Origin: Glandiceps talaboti
Taxonomy: Eukaryota > Hemichordata > Enteropneusta > Spengelidae
Reading direction: 5' to 3'
Assembly (NCBI RefSeq): GCF_964340395.1
Contig: NC_135554.1
Coordinates: 10,971,475 to 11,035,474 of the forward strand
DNA: 64,000 bases
The notes below the pieces were generated by a model. That model was not told where the DNA came from. It worked only from the letters and a program-made list of their open reading frames with translations, and searched no databases. The position numbers and the translations under genes are program-made. Shown piece after piece: positions 35,101-49,149 of the stretch (the stretch's first letter is position 1; the number at the start of each line of letters is the position of its first letter).

Positions 35101-37605
35101 CAATTGTCAAAAGCCAGCGATTTCCTGTATTATCACAGATACAATTTAGTATTTATTTGTTACCTCATTGATTGAAACAACGGCGGGATGTACACAATTT
35201 GAACACATGAAGAAATCACTCACCGTAAACAAATTATCGAATTATCTTTTTTAATATGGCTTACCTCATTGTCGTTTTCAGGATTGTCCACATACACTCT
35301 GACAAAAACCACGTAATTAGCATTGGGGTCAAGTTCTCCATTGTGTGCCTCTGTTTCGTATACCTTTTTCGTTGTTGACCTTCTCGAATCGGTTCCTGCC
35401 TTGCATGATGATCGTTCACCATCTCCCAGCAGCACTTTAGCCCTGTAGTCGGTTCTTTGAGAGAAAGAAAAAAATGTTGAAGTTTGGTTCTTTAAGTGCC
35501 TAAACTCATTGTTGGTTTAACATGGAGAATGGGTATAATATTGAACTCACCCCAATAACTTGACGGCAGAGTATGGTGTACCAGCGTTGCCGAATGCTTC
35601 ATCATAGCTAGTTACTGCCTCCACTGGAAACAAAATATCAGGATTGGAATCTAATGGAAAGTCAGCGACTCTTGTGTTCACGTCCACCTCGACCTGGGCC
35701 ACTATGACGTCATAACACCTATTCTCAAAGAGAAAAGCCTTTATAAGACCCCCTGTAACATATTGTACAATGATTGTATAGTTATCATGTATAGACAAAT
35801 GATACTTGCAGGGGGAGGGGAAGGGTTTGGTAGAGTAGTTTTGAAGGTACACATATATCGTAAGAATGTCAAGTATTAGCTTTTGAAGTCGACAAGTATA
35901 AACCTACGGTATTTGTGAGTTTGGAAACAGAAAAGTGTATAGACGTTGGTAATGAAATTGTCTTTTAAAAATATTTAAAGGTGTACTAGCTGCAACTAGA
36001 CCATTTTGTTTGGAACTGCCTCATGGATAAAATGATTTCTTTTCATTACAGTACACAATTAGGTGTATTGAACCATCTATAGGTAAACTTGTGTGTATGG
36101 CCGTACACATATAACATTGCAAGAAACCTATTAAGTTTGAATTTTTCAGTATATCAGGAAAACTGTAGTTATCACATGACACGATGTGAAATAACACGTG
36201 ACAATTACTGTGACTGAAAGTGTATGTCATGACCTAGTACCTTGTGTTCTGATATTGAATATTCAATGAGGACTGCCATATATCGGTATCTCGGCAATTC
36301 AAACTAACATACTGGAGAATCTTTTGCTTAAAATATGTATTTGGTACGCGACAGCTTCTGGTATGCATATGTGGTTTAATTTGGTTCAACTCGTGAGCAA
36401 ATTAATTTTTTTCGTGGAAACCCTTTCAGGCCATCAGAATTTTCATGCTCCCCAATATTTTTTTCGTGGCCCTTCCCCACCTCCCGTTTTGTCTGCAGGA
36501 CCCCCTGTCATAAATTCTGACCGTTGCAGCGTTGTAAGCATTAATGGCTTCTCAGGTACGACACGAATGCTTACCTTACAGGCCCGTGTCTAGACGAAGC
36601 TTCAGACACTCTTATCCATATGGTGTTTGGCGAATCGACATCTTCATGAATTAATGACACTGGCGGTAAAGGGCGTGGTGGTGCTGACAACAGATTAACA
36701 AAACGACAATACTTTTCAATCAATGCTAGTCATCTAACGTAAATTATAGAGGTACACAACAAGAAAAAAACTACCCATTGTCTATTCGGCCTAACTCAAG
36801 CCAAGGGGACATTTGAGGATTTCGTCTGGATGGGGGTGGGGTGGGGGTGGGGTGGGGTATCCTGTTTTCAAAATTGACGGGGGAGGGGTTAGTCTGTTTT
36901 CACAATTTTGAATGGGGGGGGGGGTCATTGTGTATTGGATGGAAGAAAATACCATTTCCACAAAAGCATGTTCCGTCGGAAGAATGGTAAAATGGTAGAA
37001 GAATGGTCTTATCCCCATTTCTTATCTACATTCTTTAATATACTTCACTTAAAGTCAGATTTCAGTTTCTATTATACAGAGAATGATCATGAGCATTCGA
37101 AATTCTCTAACATATCAAAGTGACTTTACTATATCTGGCATAGTAATGCCACTATACCAATTAAAGTTACTGATACTACCACTGAGGGCTGTACTGCGAG
37201 ACCACACAGACTCGTCAGGGCGGTCTGGTAGTAGAGCCCCCAGCAATTAGAGTCTGGGTAAGCGAGACTAATGTGAGGTGAAAATAACAAGACAGCAGAT
37301 GCTACGTACCTGATGGGTTTGTAGAACATCCTATAACCTTTCTAGAGGGTACACTCCTTCCAGCATGACTGACAGCCGTCACTGTGAAATGATAATCAGA
37401 GTAACGCTTCAAAAGACTTTCTTCTTGCTTGTAACATTCCTTGACATCGACGTCCGTCTGAGCTACATGGAGCCATGTACCATTACCATCAATCACGTTA
37501 GTGTCACGTATGGATATTGAATACTCGATCTGTCATGAAAATAATATAGCATGAAGGTTAGCCAGATTTATCACAACAAACTATAGAAGGTTCTGGTACA
37601 TTAGG

Positions 37606-37647
<42 letters not shown>

Positions 37648-40600
37648 CTGTGCCTGTGTATGTATGTTGTTAGATGTAAGATGGTTGTCAACAGCAATGT
37701 TACAGATATATTCTGATATTACGGTACAATGATAGTAATGGTGGGATGTAAAGAAACTCGGGTGTAGTACCGGGGGGGGGGGGGGGGGGCTAAATCACAA
37801 AATAATGCAAAGTTTAATACAATATATGAAATTAAAATGTTACCCTCCAGTAATTTCATTCATAAAATATGTCCGTCTCCTTCAACAGATTTGTAAAATA
37901 CGACCCCCCCCCCCGTTTCGTGTGAGACCCCTGCAATGATTATTGAATGTTCGGTAATGAATTTCCTATATTGGTTTATATGTGATTGTGTACAGAATTA
38001 CTGGTCAAATCGAATATCTGATTAATCGGGTGAAAGCGTTCATAGAGAGACCTAAATGCACCCTTTAACCTAGAGTGTTGTATAACCAAGAGTAGTATAA
38101 ACTTATAAAACATAACCAATGAAACATCCACTTCAAGATTTGGAAAATGATACTCACTATGTAATAACGTATAATCCCATTGCCGTTTTCAGGTGCACGC
38201 CAACAGAGTTGACAAACTGACGTATCAGAGTATGATGTAATCATCGCCGTTAATTCCGACGGGGCAGAGGGAATATCTACGTCGCCTAAATGCAAAGAAC
38301 AATAAAATATGAACGAAATGAACACAGTCAAATGTTTTTACTTGAAATGGAAAATGTAAAATATCCGACATAAGCTTATAGAATTATTCTTTCCATTGAG
38401 GCTTTATTGAAACATATAGTATGTGTTTATTTCCGATACTTAATCATAGGGAATTTCTCATTACATTCCAAACAAAATAAAAAGATGAAGATTTTCGAGA
38501 ATGAGAAAAAAAAAGTGAAATAAACACACCTCCATTTCCATCGTTTTTATCCGTAGTCTGGTAAACAAGATGAGAGGGTTGACTTTCTTGGATATTTTCC
38601 TCTGAATGAACAGCTGTCACGAATATTTCATACTTTGTATTGGGCTGTAAACCATTTAATATGATGTCTCCCTCAAGACCTGACGCTGGGAGAGATAGAC
38701 AAGTAAATTAAAATAGGCAGGGTAAAAGTGATCCATCCATCAACCTGGTATTCCAATTTTCCAGCTGTTTAGTCTTACCGGGTAAATGTCGTTTATTGAT
38801 TTGTATATACATTTTTTACATGTAATTTACTGAATGTCTTGAAAAATTAAACTCAACCAGCTTACCACACAACCAACCAACCAACCAACCAGCCAACTAA
38901 CAAGCCAGCCAACCAACCAACCAACCAACCAACCAACCAACCAACCAACCAACTAAACGGCCAGTCAACCAACCAAGTAGTCTAGCTGCTAGTGACCTCG
39001 GCCTTCGAGGGCGAACGCAATACTACCAACCAAGTTAAACAAACCAAACCACCAGCCAGCAAGCCTGTCAGCCTGTCAGCCAGCAAGCCAGCCAGCCAAC
39101 CAACCAACCAACCAACCAACCAACCAACCACATTTGAAATGTTTGTTACATGTTACTTACTTTGTTCAGATTGTAATACATCCCCTTCATAAATGGAATA
39201 GTACACAATATAGTAATGAATTAAGGCATTTTGGGCAGCTGGAGTCCACATCACTTTAATCTGTGTAGATGACCATGACACGGCAGTGACACCATATGGT
39301 GGACTTGGCTCTGGTAAGGCTTCACCTAGAACAGAGTTACGTTTGTGTCATTTATAGTAAACATGTGATTGAACAGTACGATCCTCAGTAAGACTCGATA
39401 AAAAAATAGATCGCCAACAGAACAAAAAAGTAAACCCTTGATAACATAAAACAGTTATAGAACATGACATATGAAGAGAAGAGAAAAGAAATAAATATAC
39501 AATTGATTGTTAAATAGTTTAAACCAGTCAATGTACTAAACAATTATATGGCGAATATATTTGGACACTTATTTATACTTAATTATGCATGCATTTCTAT
39601 GAATATTTATCAAATATAAGTCTTCAAGAAAGACGCTTGTTATGAGCTTTCAAAATTATAGTTTTGCATGTATATATTTAAAAAGTATTTCCAATATTCA
39701 TATTATGATATTGTATGGCCATTTCTACAATTATCCGTACTTCATTGTATTCAATGAACGAATTATCGAACGCATGCATGAACTCACGAACAGATAAACA
39801 CAAGAATATATGCTAAAATGATAACTTGAATAGTTTGAGTTTAGGGATGATGCCACATATAGTTAACATGTTTCAAATATTTGAAGATTGAAATGACTCA
39901 CCCTCTGTGTTCGTCTTGACCCAATCACTTTCCGTATAATCGCTATATCCTTCCTCGTTGGCACAGCGTATTCGCATCTGATACATTGTATCCGGGTTTA
40001 GTTGGTTTATTGTATGGACGTAGTGGGAACCTGGTCCATTCACACGGTCATAGAACATCCAGGTAGCAAAGTCTGAATTCCGGTACTCGATGTTGCAGTG
40101 TGTGACCTCAAGGTTACCAGTAAAGGTGAGTCTCCAACTTAATGATATTTGCTGCGTTTCAGTAGGGCTGGTTGCAAGAATAATGACAGGGTCCGGTCTC
40201 TCTGCATTGATTCAGAAGAAAAAACAAGATATTCATCATTACAAAGAAATGTTATGTTTTACCTGCAAACTATGTACAATAAACACGGATGGATGGAAGA
40301 ATGGATGGATGGGTGGGTGGGTGGATAAATGGATGGATACATGAATGGATGAATGGATGGATGGATGGATGGATGGATGGAAGAATAGATGGATGGAAGA
40401 ATGGATGGATGGATGGAAGAATGGATGGATGGATAGATCGAGGAATTATTGAATTTGACAGTAACACACCCCCACACACAATTACTGAATTCGAAAGTAA
40501 TATTGTCTTACCGTATACAACTAGGTCGATATATATCAAGTAGTCGCTGGTGTATCCATTTGTTATACTGCAGTAATAAGTACCATTAACATAGCGATCA

Positions 40601-43600
40601 CTATTCAGTATAACTAATTCCGAATTAAGAGTGTGTATATGATTTCCTTCCAAGCTTGATTCAGTTATTCGAAACGTTGCATCATCGGTCGTTATCACAG
40701 TGTCATTCGGGGTAAACCACTGTATCGTCGGTATTGGATTCCCCGTTGCACCACACTCAAAGGTAGCAGTTTCACCAAAGGAAACGTAGGTAGTTTCTGG
40801 GAAAACATCTACCGTTACATTTACTGCAATTGACAGATTAAGATGTTTTAAAATTTGTACACATTGATTTACCTGTCAGAAATTCAAGAGCTACAAAAAT
40901 TATTGGTCTATGTTGTTTCATGTTATTTTTATTCTGATACAAAAACATAGTAAATTAGATTTTTATAAATAAAAAATCCAAATAAATATATATATACATT
41001 TCCCATCGATATTGTCACTTTAACAAATGTGATAAATGTGCATTTTACCAACCTGGTAATAAGACACAAACAACCCCCAGACCTTCACCACAAGATCTAT
41101 CATGCCAACGGCCAGCATCTGACAGATACATAGCTACACAGTTCTCATCTCGGCCTCCGCTAGGTTGGTTGTATTTCCATTTGAAGTAATCAGTCTGTTG
41201 AGATTCACCATCGGTGTATATACCTTCATCATCAATGTCGTTGAGATCGATCCAAAAACCATCAAAACCACTGAAATGATACAATTATTAAGATAAATAG
41301 ACTGTTATATGGATACCGTATGACATACCAACTTATCATAAAATATTGTATTGCATCGACTGTGTTATATATCATCTGCTGCAGCATTGTATCTTTGCTT
41401 AGAATATACATTTAAGAACTCTGTTTTATTGTTTGCTAACCGTCTAATGGTCTTATTTTGTATTTCATTGTATTGTTCATCTGATTCATATGGTGTTGCT
41501 TGAACTTGCATTCTGTTGTCTTATTTATGTTTTCCTTTTCAACATTAATATATCAGATTTATGTACATTATATTGTTACACAAAAGCCACTGGGGTTGAG
41601 AGAGAACGTAGTCTGTCCGTGTATCTTCTTTTCATTGGATTCCTGGTAACAGGTCCTTTCCCAGCTTCCCTAAACAATTGGCATTGCTTCTCATCTAAAA
41701 CCCATCCCCTACTTGAATAACTTCCGTCATGAAAGAAATGCGCTGTGTGTTCACTCCTTCGTGAACAAGCGTCGCCATTGCCATTTATACTGTAGATGAC
41801 ATCACCAGAAACTTGCCTATTGTTGCAAAATATTAAGGCGGGTGAAAAAAAAAATTAACTAGTTTTGATGTCGGAAATGAAAATGTGGGTCGGTCTACTA
41901 ATAAGAAAAAGGGAAAAAAATAAGGTCACCTTAATGCACATTATGAGACAAGCTCACATAGTCTGACTAGACAGCTTTCCTCAGATAACATGGGTTTACA
42001 GTGTATAGCAGACACTTTTAATGTGTCACCAAGATAAAACTTCCAATATATTTAGCAAATTGCTATCTGAGCAGTATCCACTTATTGACAACAGAAAATA
42101 CTTCGCTCATAGCGGAGTGTACACGCTTACATACTATACATGTGTGCAAAACTTCAACTTCAAAAGTACTGGAATGAATTGCTTATGGATCTTAAATATG
42201 AATGTTGTCATTGATTAAAGGTTAGTCTTGTACTAAAAGACATTTGATCAGATTAGTGTAGAAACTTGAATCGTATTAATATGTACAGCATGACCTTAAA
42301 TGTTAAGGTCAAGATCAAGGGGCATTGCCAAACTTCAGTGTTGACATAGGTGCAGATGATAGAATAGTGTCTCCAGATGCAAAATCTTAAAATTGCCAAT
42401 TGACCTTTAAAAGAAAGTGAAGGACAAAGGTCTGTGTTCGGCTTGAAAACTTACTTTTAATTTTTAAACATAACATATAATTACTTTGATGTGTCTCTGA
42501 GTGTAAAATTTCCAGTCGCTATGCCAATTCTGGCTGGACCTTGAAGGTCGATATCACGGCAAAGATGGATGTCTCAAAGAAGAATTAGAACAGTCGATAT
42601 GGGCGTGGACACTTTAATGGGGTATCCGGGTATTTATGTTATTGATTCCTGGTCAAAAGTGTTAAGATTCTTACAAATATGCCATCTGTTCGGCCATACT
42701 GATCAAGGTTGTTTAGTACAGTAATATGCATATGTCTCCTATAGGGTCTGACATTTGAACCAGGTTAAATTGAAATTGAACCATGCGTGGCAGGGATAGG
42801 GTTGTGCACAGATGGACGGACTAAAGCAAAAAGACACAGACAGACGGACGGATTGATGTATGTGTGCCTTTCCCATAGTCCTACCTTGGCATATATAATG
42901 CTGCAAGTCCAACCAAAGCCATATTATCTTTTCGATCGCGTATTGTTGGCAAGGTGCCGTTGATGCTGGAACAAAGTTCTTTTGCATCATGCCATGGCCT
43001 GAATTCTTGGAACATAAACGAGTAGCACATAGCTTTATCATTTCTCAGCTTAGTTTCGTCATTAGAGTACCAAGGACAACCTGCAAAACAAAGCAAAGAT
43101 AACGGAAATATACACAATTTACTCATATATGTGTAAAGGCATAGTCTAAGATTCAACGTTAATCTGTGCAGTTTGTGTCTTAAATGAGGTCATTAGTTAG
43201 CGATCTACTAACGATCATTAGTTAGTTCACAACATCATATATAGCAATGTAAACTCATACCATGAGCTGAAGATAGCCATCTTCATTATAAGAGAAAAGA
43301 TACATAAAGTATACTTAGTACAATATATTGACGTATGAGACAAGATCAGTCTGAATAGACAGCTTTTATTTTAAAATATGGGTGTAGACACATCAAGTGA
43401 GCATATATAATACAGCGATTCTAAATTTTAAACTGTCTTGTTTATTTACTAAATTGCTATTTGATTCTTAAGATAGCTAATCCAAATCAAAATCGAGGTT
43501 CTCAAAGTTTGAATGCATACACTTGAATTGTGTCTATTTGCTCAAACCTTGACCTTGTAGGTAAAGGTGGTCAAAAGTCAGTGTCACAATAGAAAGCTTG

Positions 43601-43993
43601 CCCCTGACAAAATGTGGTTATAGACACTTGACTGGTTTATCTTTTTACAACAGTTCTGTAGTTATTGAGTAAATGTCGATTTTACATTCAGTGTGAAGGT
43701 CAAGGCTAAAGGTCAGTGTCTGACATGAAAGCTTACTTATATAAATTAGGTGCAGATGTTAACATTGGCTCAATACAAAACATTTGAACTTACAGACGGA
43801 ATTGCTATTTGACATTGGAGATGAAAGTCAAGATCATATGTCGCTTTACCTGGCTTGAAAACTCACTTCTGTATATCGTGTATATATGTGACTCGTGTTC
43901 TCTATGTACCGGGTACAACATTTGTAAAGTTATATAGCAGATAGGTCTTTGACCTTGAAGATCATAAAGGTCACTTGAGCGAGAGAGAGAGAG

Positions 43994-44058
<65 letters not shown>

Positions 44059-47000
44059 CTTTATTGTCCACAGTGTATATATGGAAAATCGCTTTCAGTC
44101 ACTCAGGTCAAAGATTGACATACAATAATCAAAGAACATAAATAACAACAAGACAGGCTAAAATTACGGAGACAATGCTGATCAACAGCTAGTTAAAATG
44201 GGAATTGGATGATATAACAGCTATAAAGACGACATAAACGTTAAGTTAAAGTTCCCTGGAATTTAAAATTGAAATTGCTGATGGAATAAAAGAACGTTTA
44301 TAAAAATTCCTGCGTGCTTTTGGTACGCGAAATCTGCGACCAGAGGGGAGTTTTTCAAAGTATTGATTAAGGGGATGTGTCTTGTCTTTAAGTATCCCAC
44401 GTGTTATCCTCTTGGTGGAATTATGGTATAATTCTGACAATTGAATTTGCTGAGTTCCTATGAGTTTGGATGCTGTATTAATAACACGGCTGAGTTTATT
44501 TCTACTTGTCATGGTCAGATTTCCATACCATGTGGCAATATTAAAGCTCAGCACACTTTCTATTAAGCTTCTATAAACCCTTTCAAGTATACATTGACTA
44601 ACATTGAAACTTTTCAGCTTCCTGAGCAGAAACAATCGCTGTTGTGATTTTTTGTAAATCAAGTCTGTATTTTCCTTGAAACACAGCTTGTTGTCAATGT
44701 CAGTACCAAGATATTTAAAGAAACTCACTATCTCAACCACTTCGTTGTCAAAGGTGATTGCATCTGGCATTTCTCTCCCCTGTCTTTTATCGCACACTAA
44801 TTCTTTCGTTTTTCCGACATTGAGCTTGAGAAAACTTTGTTTGAACCAAGCACTAAGCCGCTCAATCTGAACATAATACTGTGATAGGGTGAACTCATCT
44901 TTAAGACAACCCACAAGAGCCATGTCGTCTGCATATTTAACCAAACTTAATATTGAATTTTTGCATGACATTTCGTTTGTATAGATGGAAAACAAAACTG
45001 GCGAAAGAACACAACCCTGGGGTACCCCTGTATTTAGGATGATCTCCTCTGATAAAATACCTCCCTCTACATTGACACGCTGTGGCCGGTCATGTAAAAA
45101 CTCCTTCACCCAGAGTACAATGTTATGACTAGTATTCATATCTAGTAGTCGCTGTAACAACAAATGTGGTTGGATAGTATTAAAAGCTGATGAAAAATCC
45201 ATAAAAAGAACTCGTACATACGAACCAGCATTGTCTAAATGGCTTGTTATCAAATTAAACAGTGTCAAAGTTGCATCCTCACCCCCCCCCCCTACCAGAC
45301 CTGTAGGCAAACTGTAGTGGATCTAAGTGACTGGCAACAGATCCAATCAATTGGTTACATACCAGTCGTTCCAAACTCTTTGCAATGATTGATGTCAGTG
45401 CCACGGGGCGAAAATCATTCAGAGCATTAGCTCTAGGTTTTTTGGGGACTGGAATAATGATAGAGGTTCTCCATGAGCGAGGTATGTAGTTAAGGCTAAA
45501 CAGAAATTTAAATAGTTGCGTGAATGTTGGAGCAAGCTGTGTAGCACACAGTTTCAGTACCCTACCCCCGACTCCATCAGGTCCTGGAGCTTTGTGTGGG
45601 TTAAGTCGAAGAAAACACTTGGTTACATCATGTTGATTAACTTCAATTGACGATGGCGTAAGACGCTCACATAGCTGTTCACATTCTCTGTTAAAGTCTG
45701 TAACATCAAAACGTGCGTAGAACTGGTTGAGATCGTTGGCAAACTTGACTGGGTCATCCGATAATGTACGTTGTTGTTTTTCCTTTCTTCCCATCATAGT
45801 GTTCAAACCTTGCCAAGCGTCCCTGGCGTTTCCATTACTTATTTTCTCCTCGACTTTGTTTTTGAATCCGATTTTGGCCAGTTTAGCGTTACTGTGAAAC
45901 TCTCTGTTCATCTGTTTTACTTTATTTGTGTCATGTTGTAAAAATGCAGATTTCTTCTCATTTAAGCACATTTTGAGATCCTTTGTTACCCAAGGTTTGT
46001 TGTTAGGATAGACACGCACTTCTTTCGATGTTATAATATTGTTCTCACAAAACTGAATGTACGAAGTCAGAGTATCGGTCAGCTCTTCCCCATCCGTACA
46101 ACTGTCAAAGAAAACTTGCCAATCGGTGATTTCAAAGCATCCCCTCAACGCCTCAATGTTATCATTGGTCCACTGTCTAACTTGTTTTATTACAGGTTTA
46201 GCTGATTTTAGTTTCTGTCTGTACTGTGGAAGCAGATGAATCACGTTATGGTCTGATCTGCCAAGTGGAGGACGACTTTTGGCAACAAATACCCGAGGAA
46301 TGTTACCATAGCACATGTCCAATGTTCTGTTAAGACGTGTTGGACAGGTGACGTACTGATGCAAATTAGGAAGAAGATTGGTAATGTCGCACCTGTTGAA
46401 GTCGCCACATATAAATACCGGTTGGTCCACTGACCTGCATAATGCTTTGTTATAGATTTCTGCGATCTTTTTCGCCGCTTGCGTGTTGTCCGGTCCGGGT
46501 ACATATACCAATATCACAGTTACCTGCCCAAATTCACGTGGTAAATAATGCGGTCTAAAAGAAACAGTTAAGATCTCGTAATGTTTCGTACTGACCATTT
46601 CTCGTACACAAAAGTTGGTCGCCCATTCTTCATTCACAAACATACACAAACCTCCACCAATATTTTTTGTTGTTTTTAGTTTATCTCTGTCAAAACGTAT
46701 TGTATTATAGCCCTGTAGATTAACGTCTACTATTTCCTCTGTCAACCAGGTTTCTGTAAAACAGAAAAGACTTGTTCTTCTATAGTCTCCGTCATACCTG
46801 GATAGTGTTGTAAGTTCGTCCATTTTGTTGGTTAGAGAGCGAAGGTTTGACAGTGTAATAGCTGGGAGAGGGAGTCTACTTCCACGTTTCTTAATTCTTT
46901 TCCTGATACCTCCTCTTGATCCCCGTTTTTTTCTTTCCTTCTTCGAATTGGCTTTGGTGTATTGGGTCCAGTCAATATCAATAGAGGGTGCAGGTACATC

Positions 47001-47271
47001 GCAGTTTCTAAAACTCAAAAGGTACTCACGGCTGAGAGTGACAACCGGCCCGCCATGATGATTCTCAGTTAGTGTAGTCGCAGCACCAGAAGACGTGAAT
47101 AAAGAGTCCGTTATCAGACACAGAGTCACTAAAATGACATACCACTTCGACGACATTGTTATATACAATATTTGATACAAAATACTTCACATCAACAGTA
47201 ACTGTTTACGTTTTACGATAAAAATGACCAGAGCGAGTGACCAGGGGTCTGCACTACGAGTTGCGCCCCCT

Positions 47272-47310
<39 letters not shown>

Positions 47311-47323
47311 GAGAGATAGAGAT

Positions 47324-47355
<32 letters not shown>

Positions 47356-49061
47356 ATGGACAGACAGACAGACAGAGAGTAGAAAGACCTAGCCCATTTT
47401 TTGTATCTTATGTATGGCAGTGAAACTCTACGTATTGCATACACCAAGTTCAACACATATACAAATTCGATTTTATCAAGACTACAGGACTTGCAATGAC
47501 ATAAAGTAAAGAAAGACAATTTTCGATTGATCAAACAATTTTTAAACTAAAGGATAAATGTCAAAACCAACCTCCTAACTTGGAACCGTAAATGTAACTT
47601 GAAACTTTATTCAGTACTTCTCGGTTCAGTTCATGTCCGGTTCCCTGTCTTTCGCGACAACTCGCATCCCATGTCAAAGATCTGTCACACCACCAGTCAT
47701 CCCAGGTTTCTCTAGACCTCTCCCATGCACAACGTTGTGACGACGATGACGGAAGACCATAGCGTCCAAGCAAATTTTCGTCCAATGGCGTTCCATCAAA
47801 CCATGTCCATTCATTATTCATGTAGACTAAACCAATATCACCCCTATCACCTGGAGGAAGGAAGAAGAATACCTGGAAGGAGTGAGTTGCAATTTGCGAA
47901 ACGTATTCCTGGTTTTGCAGCATGATATGTATATGAATAAATGTATACATCAATTTGTAAGCAAAACATCAATAATGCCAATAGGCAATCTGACTCTTTT
48001 GGTAGCCATAGTAACGACTACATCAGATTTAATAAGTGGGATCTGGGATTTTTAAATTCTTCCTATTTCCTTTCAAATTTTTTGAGTGTTGCATCGTATC
48101 TTTGTATCAAATTAAGTCCGCAAATAAAGTCTGTGTGTGTGTTTTCGTTTGGACACTATATGGATATCTCATTTGATAAATTTGTTCTTCATTCTCACCA
48201 CTTGACCCCGCAACTTGTTCTCTGCTATCATAAATTGTGATAAAGGCATTATTGTCCAGACATATATCCAATGCTTCAAGCCAAGTATTGCCACTGTTAG
48301 TTCTACTAAAGCTTCGGAAACATCCACCATGATTCCAGTTCCAGTCGGAGTGCACACAACCTTTTATTGTAAAGAACATAACACGACTATTAAGATAACA
48401 GCAATGCTTATTAATTAATTGATGGATTTATAGGCTAAAACAAGTAATGATTATCTTTTTACCACTTTTTATGTCATAACATAGGCATCCTCCATTCTCA
48501 ACTACTCATACCTCCTACCAGGTAAGTATGCTCACACACAGAACAATTTTAGGATGATTTAATGTATACAATTGGAAGAAGGCATTTTGGTATTTTGTGT
48601 CCATTTTAAATTGGTGTCTCTGTCTACATCCATCCATCCATCCATCCATCCATCCACCCATTATATCCATTCTTTATAATACATACATACATACATACAT
48701 ACATACATACATACATACCTTGTATACACGTTGGCACTGGCTTGTTCCAAATACTCCCGTTACATTGTGTCATTGCTGATCCATTCATACTATACGAGTT
48801 GTCACAATCATACGTTATAATAGCGCCATCTATGTACTGATTTTGGTTTATAATTCCCACCTCGGTTGCTCTATATCCATTTATTGGATTTCCAGGATCC
48901 AAGCAAGTTTCTATGTTCCAGGTAGAATTGATATACGTGTACTATGAGTAATGCATCAATGTGTAATTCGTAAATAACAAAATCATGTTCAAATTAAAAG
49001 AGTAACCTCTGATATCGTGATATACCGAGTAACAAATTTCATTGAAACACAATTGAGTTGT

Positions 49062-49149
<88 letters not shown>

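Larger units (their letters stand above)
43994..47271 (-). mobile_element. CR1/L2-clade LINE, nearly full length, one frameshift
   Basis: The 3' end is caataaag plus (ATT)n (43994-44058); the 5' edge is near 47271, against a (CT)n run. The coding part has an apurinic-type endonuclease, then a reverse transcriptase. It lies in the receptor 1 intron between lectin domains, in the same orientation as the host gene. The endonuclease has [25 protein letters not shown] and GRSDH in the usual order. Confidence 0.85.

Noticed and set aside
35265-35752. Receptor tyrosine phosphatase
   Set aside because: The membrane-proximal region looks similar, but the tail is short and has no phosphatase domain.
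38872-39131. CRISPR-like array
   Set aside because: The repeated text is a CCAA microsatellite; the genome is eukaryotic and no spacer pattern exists.
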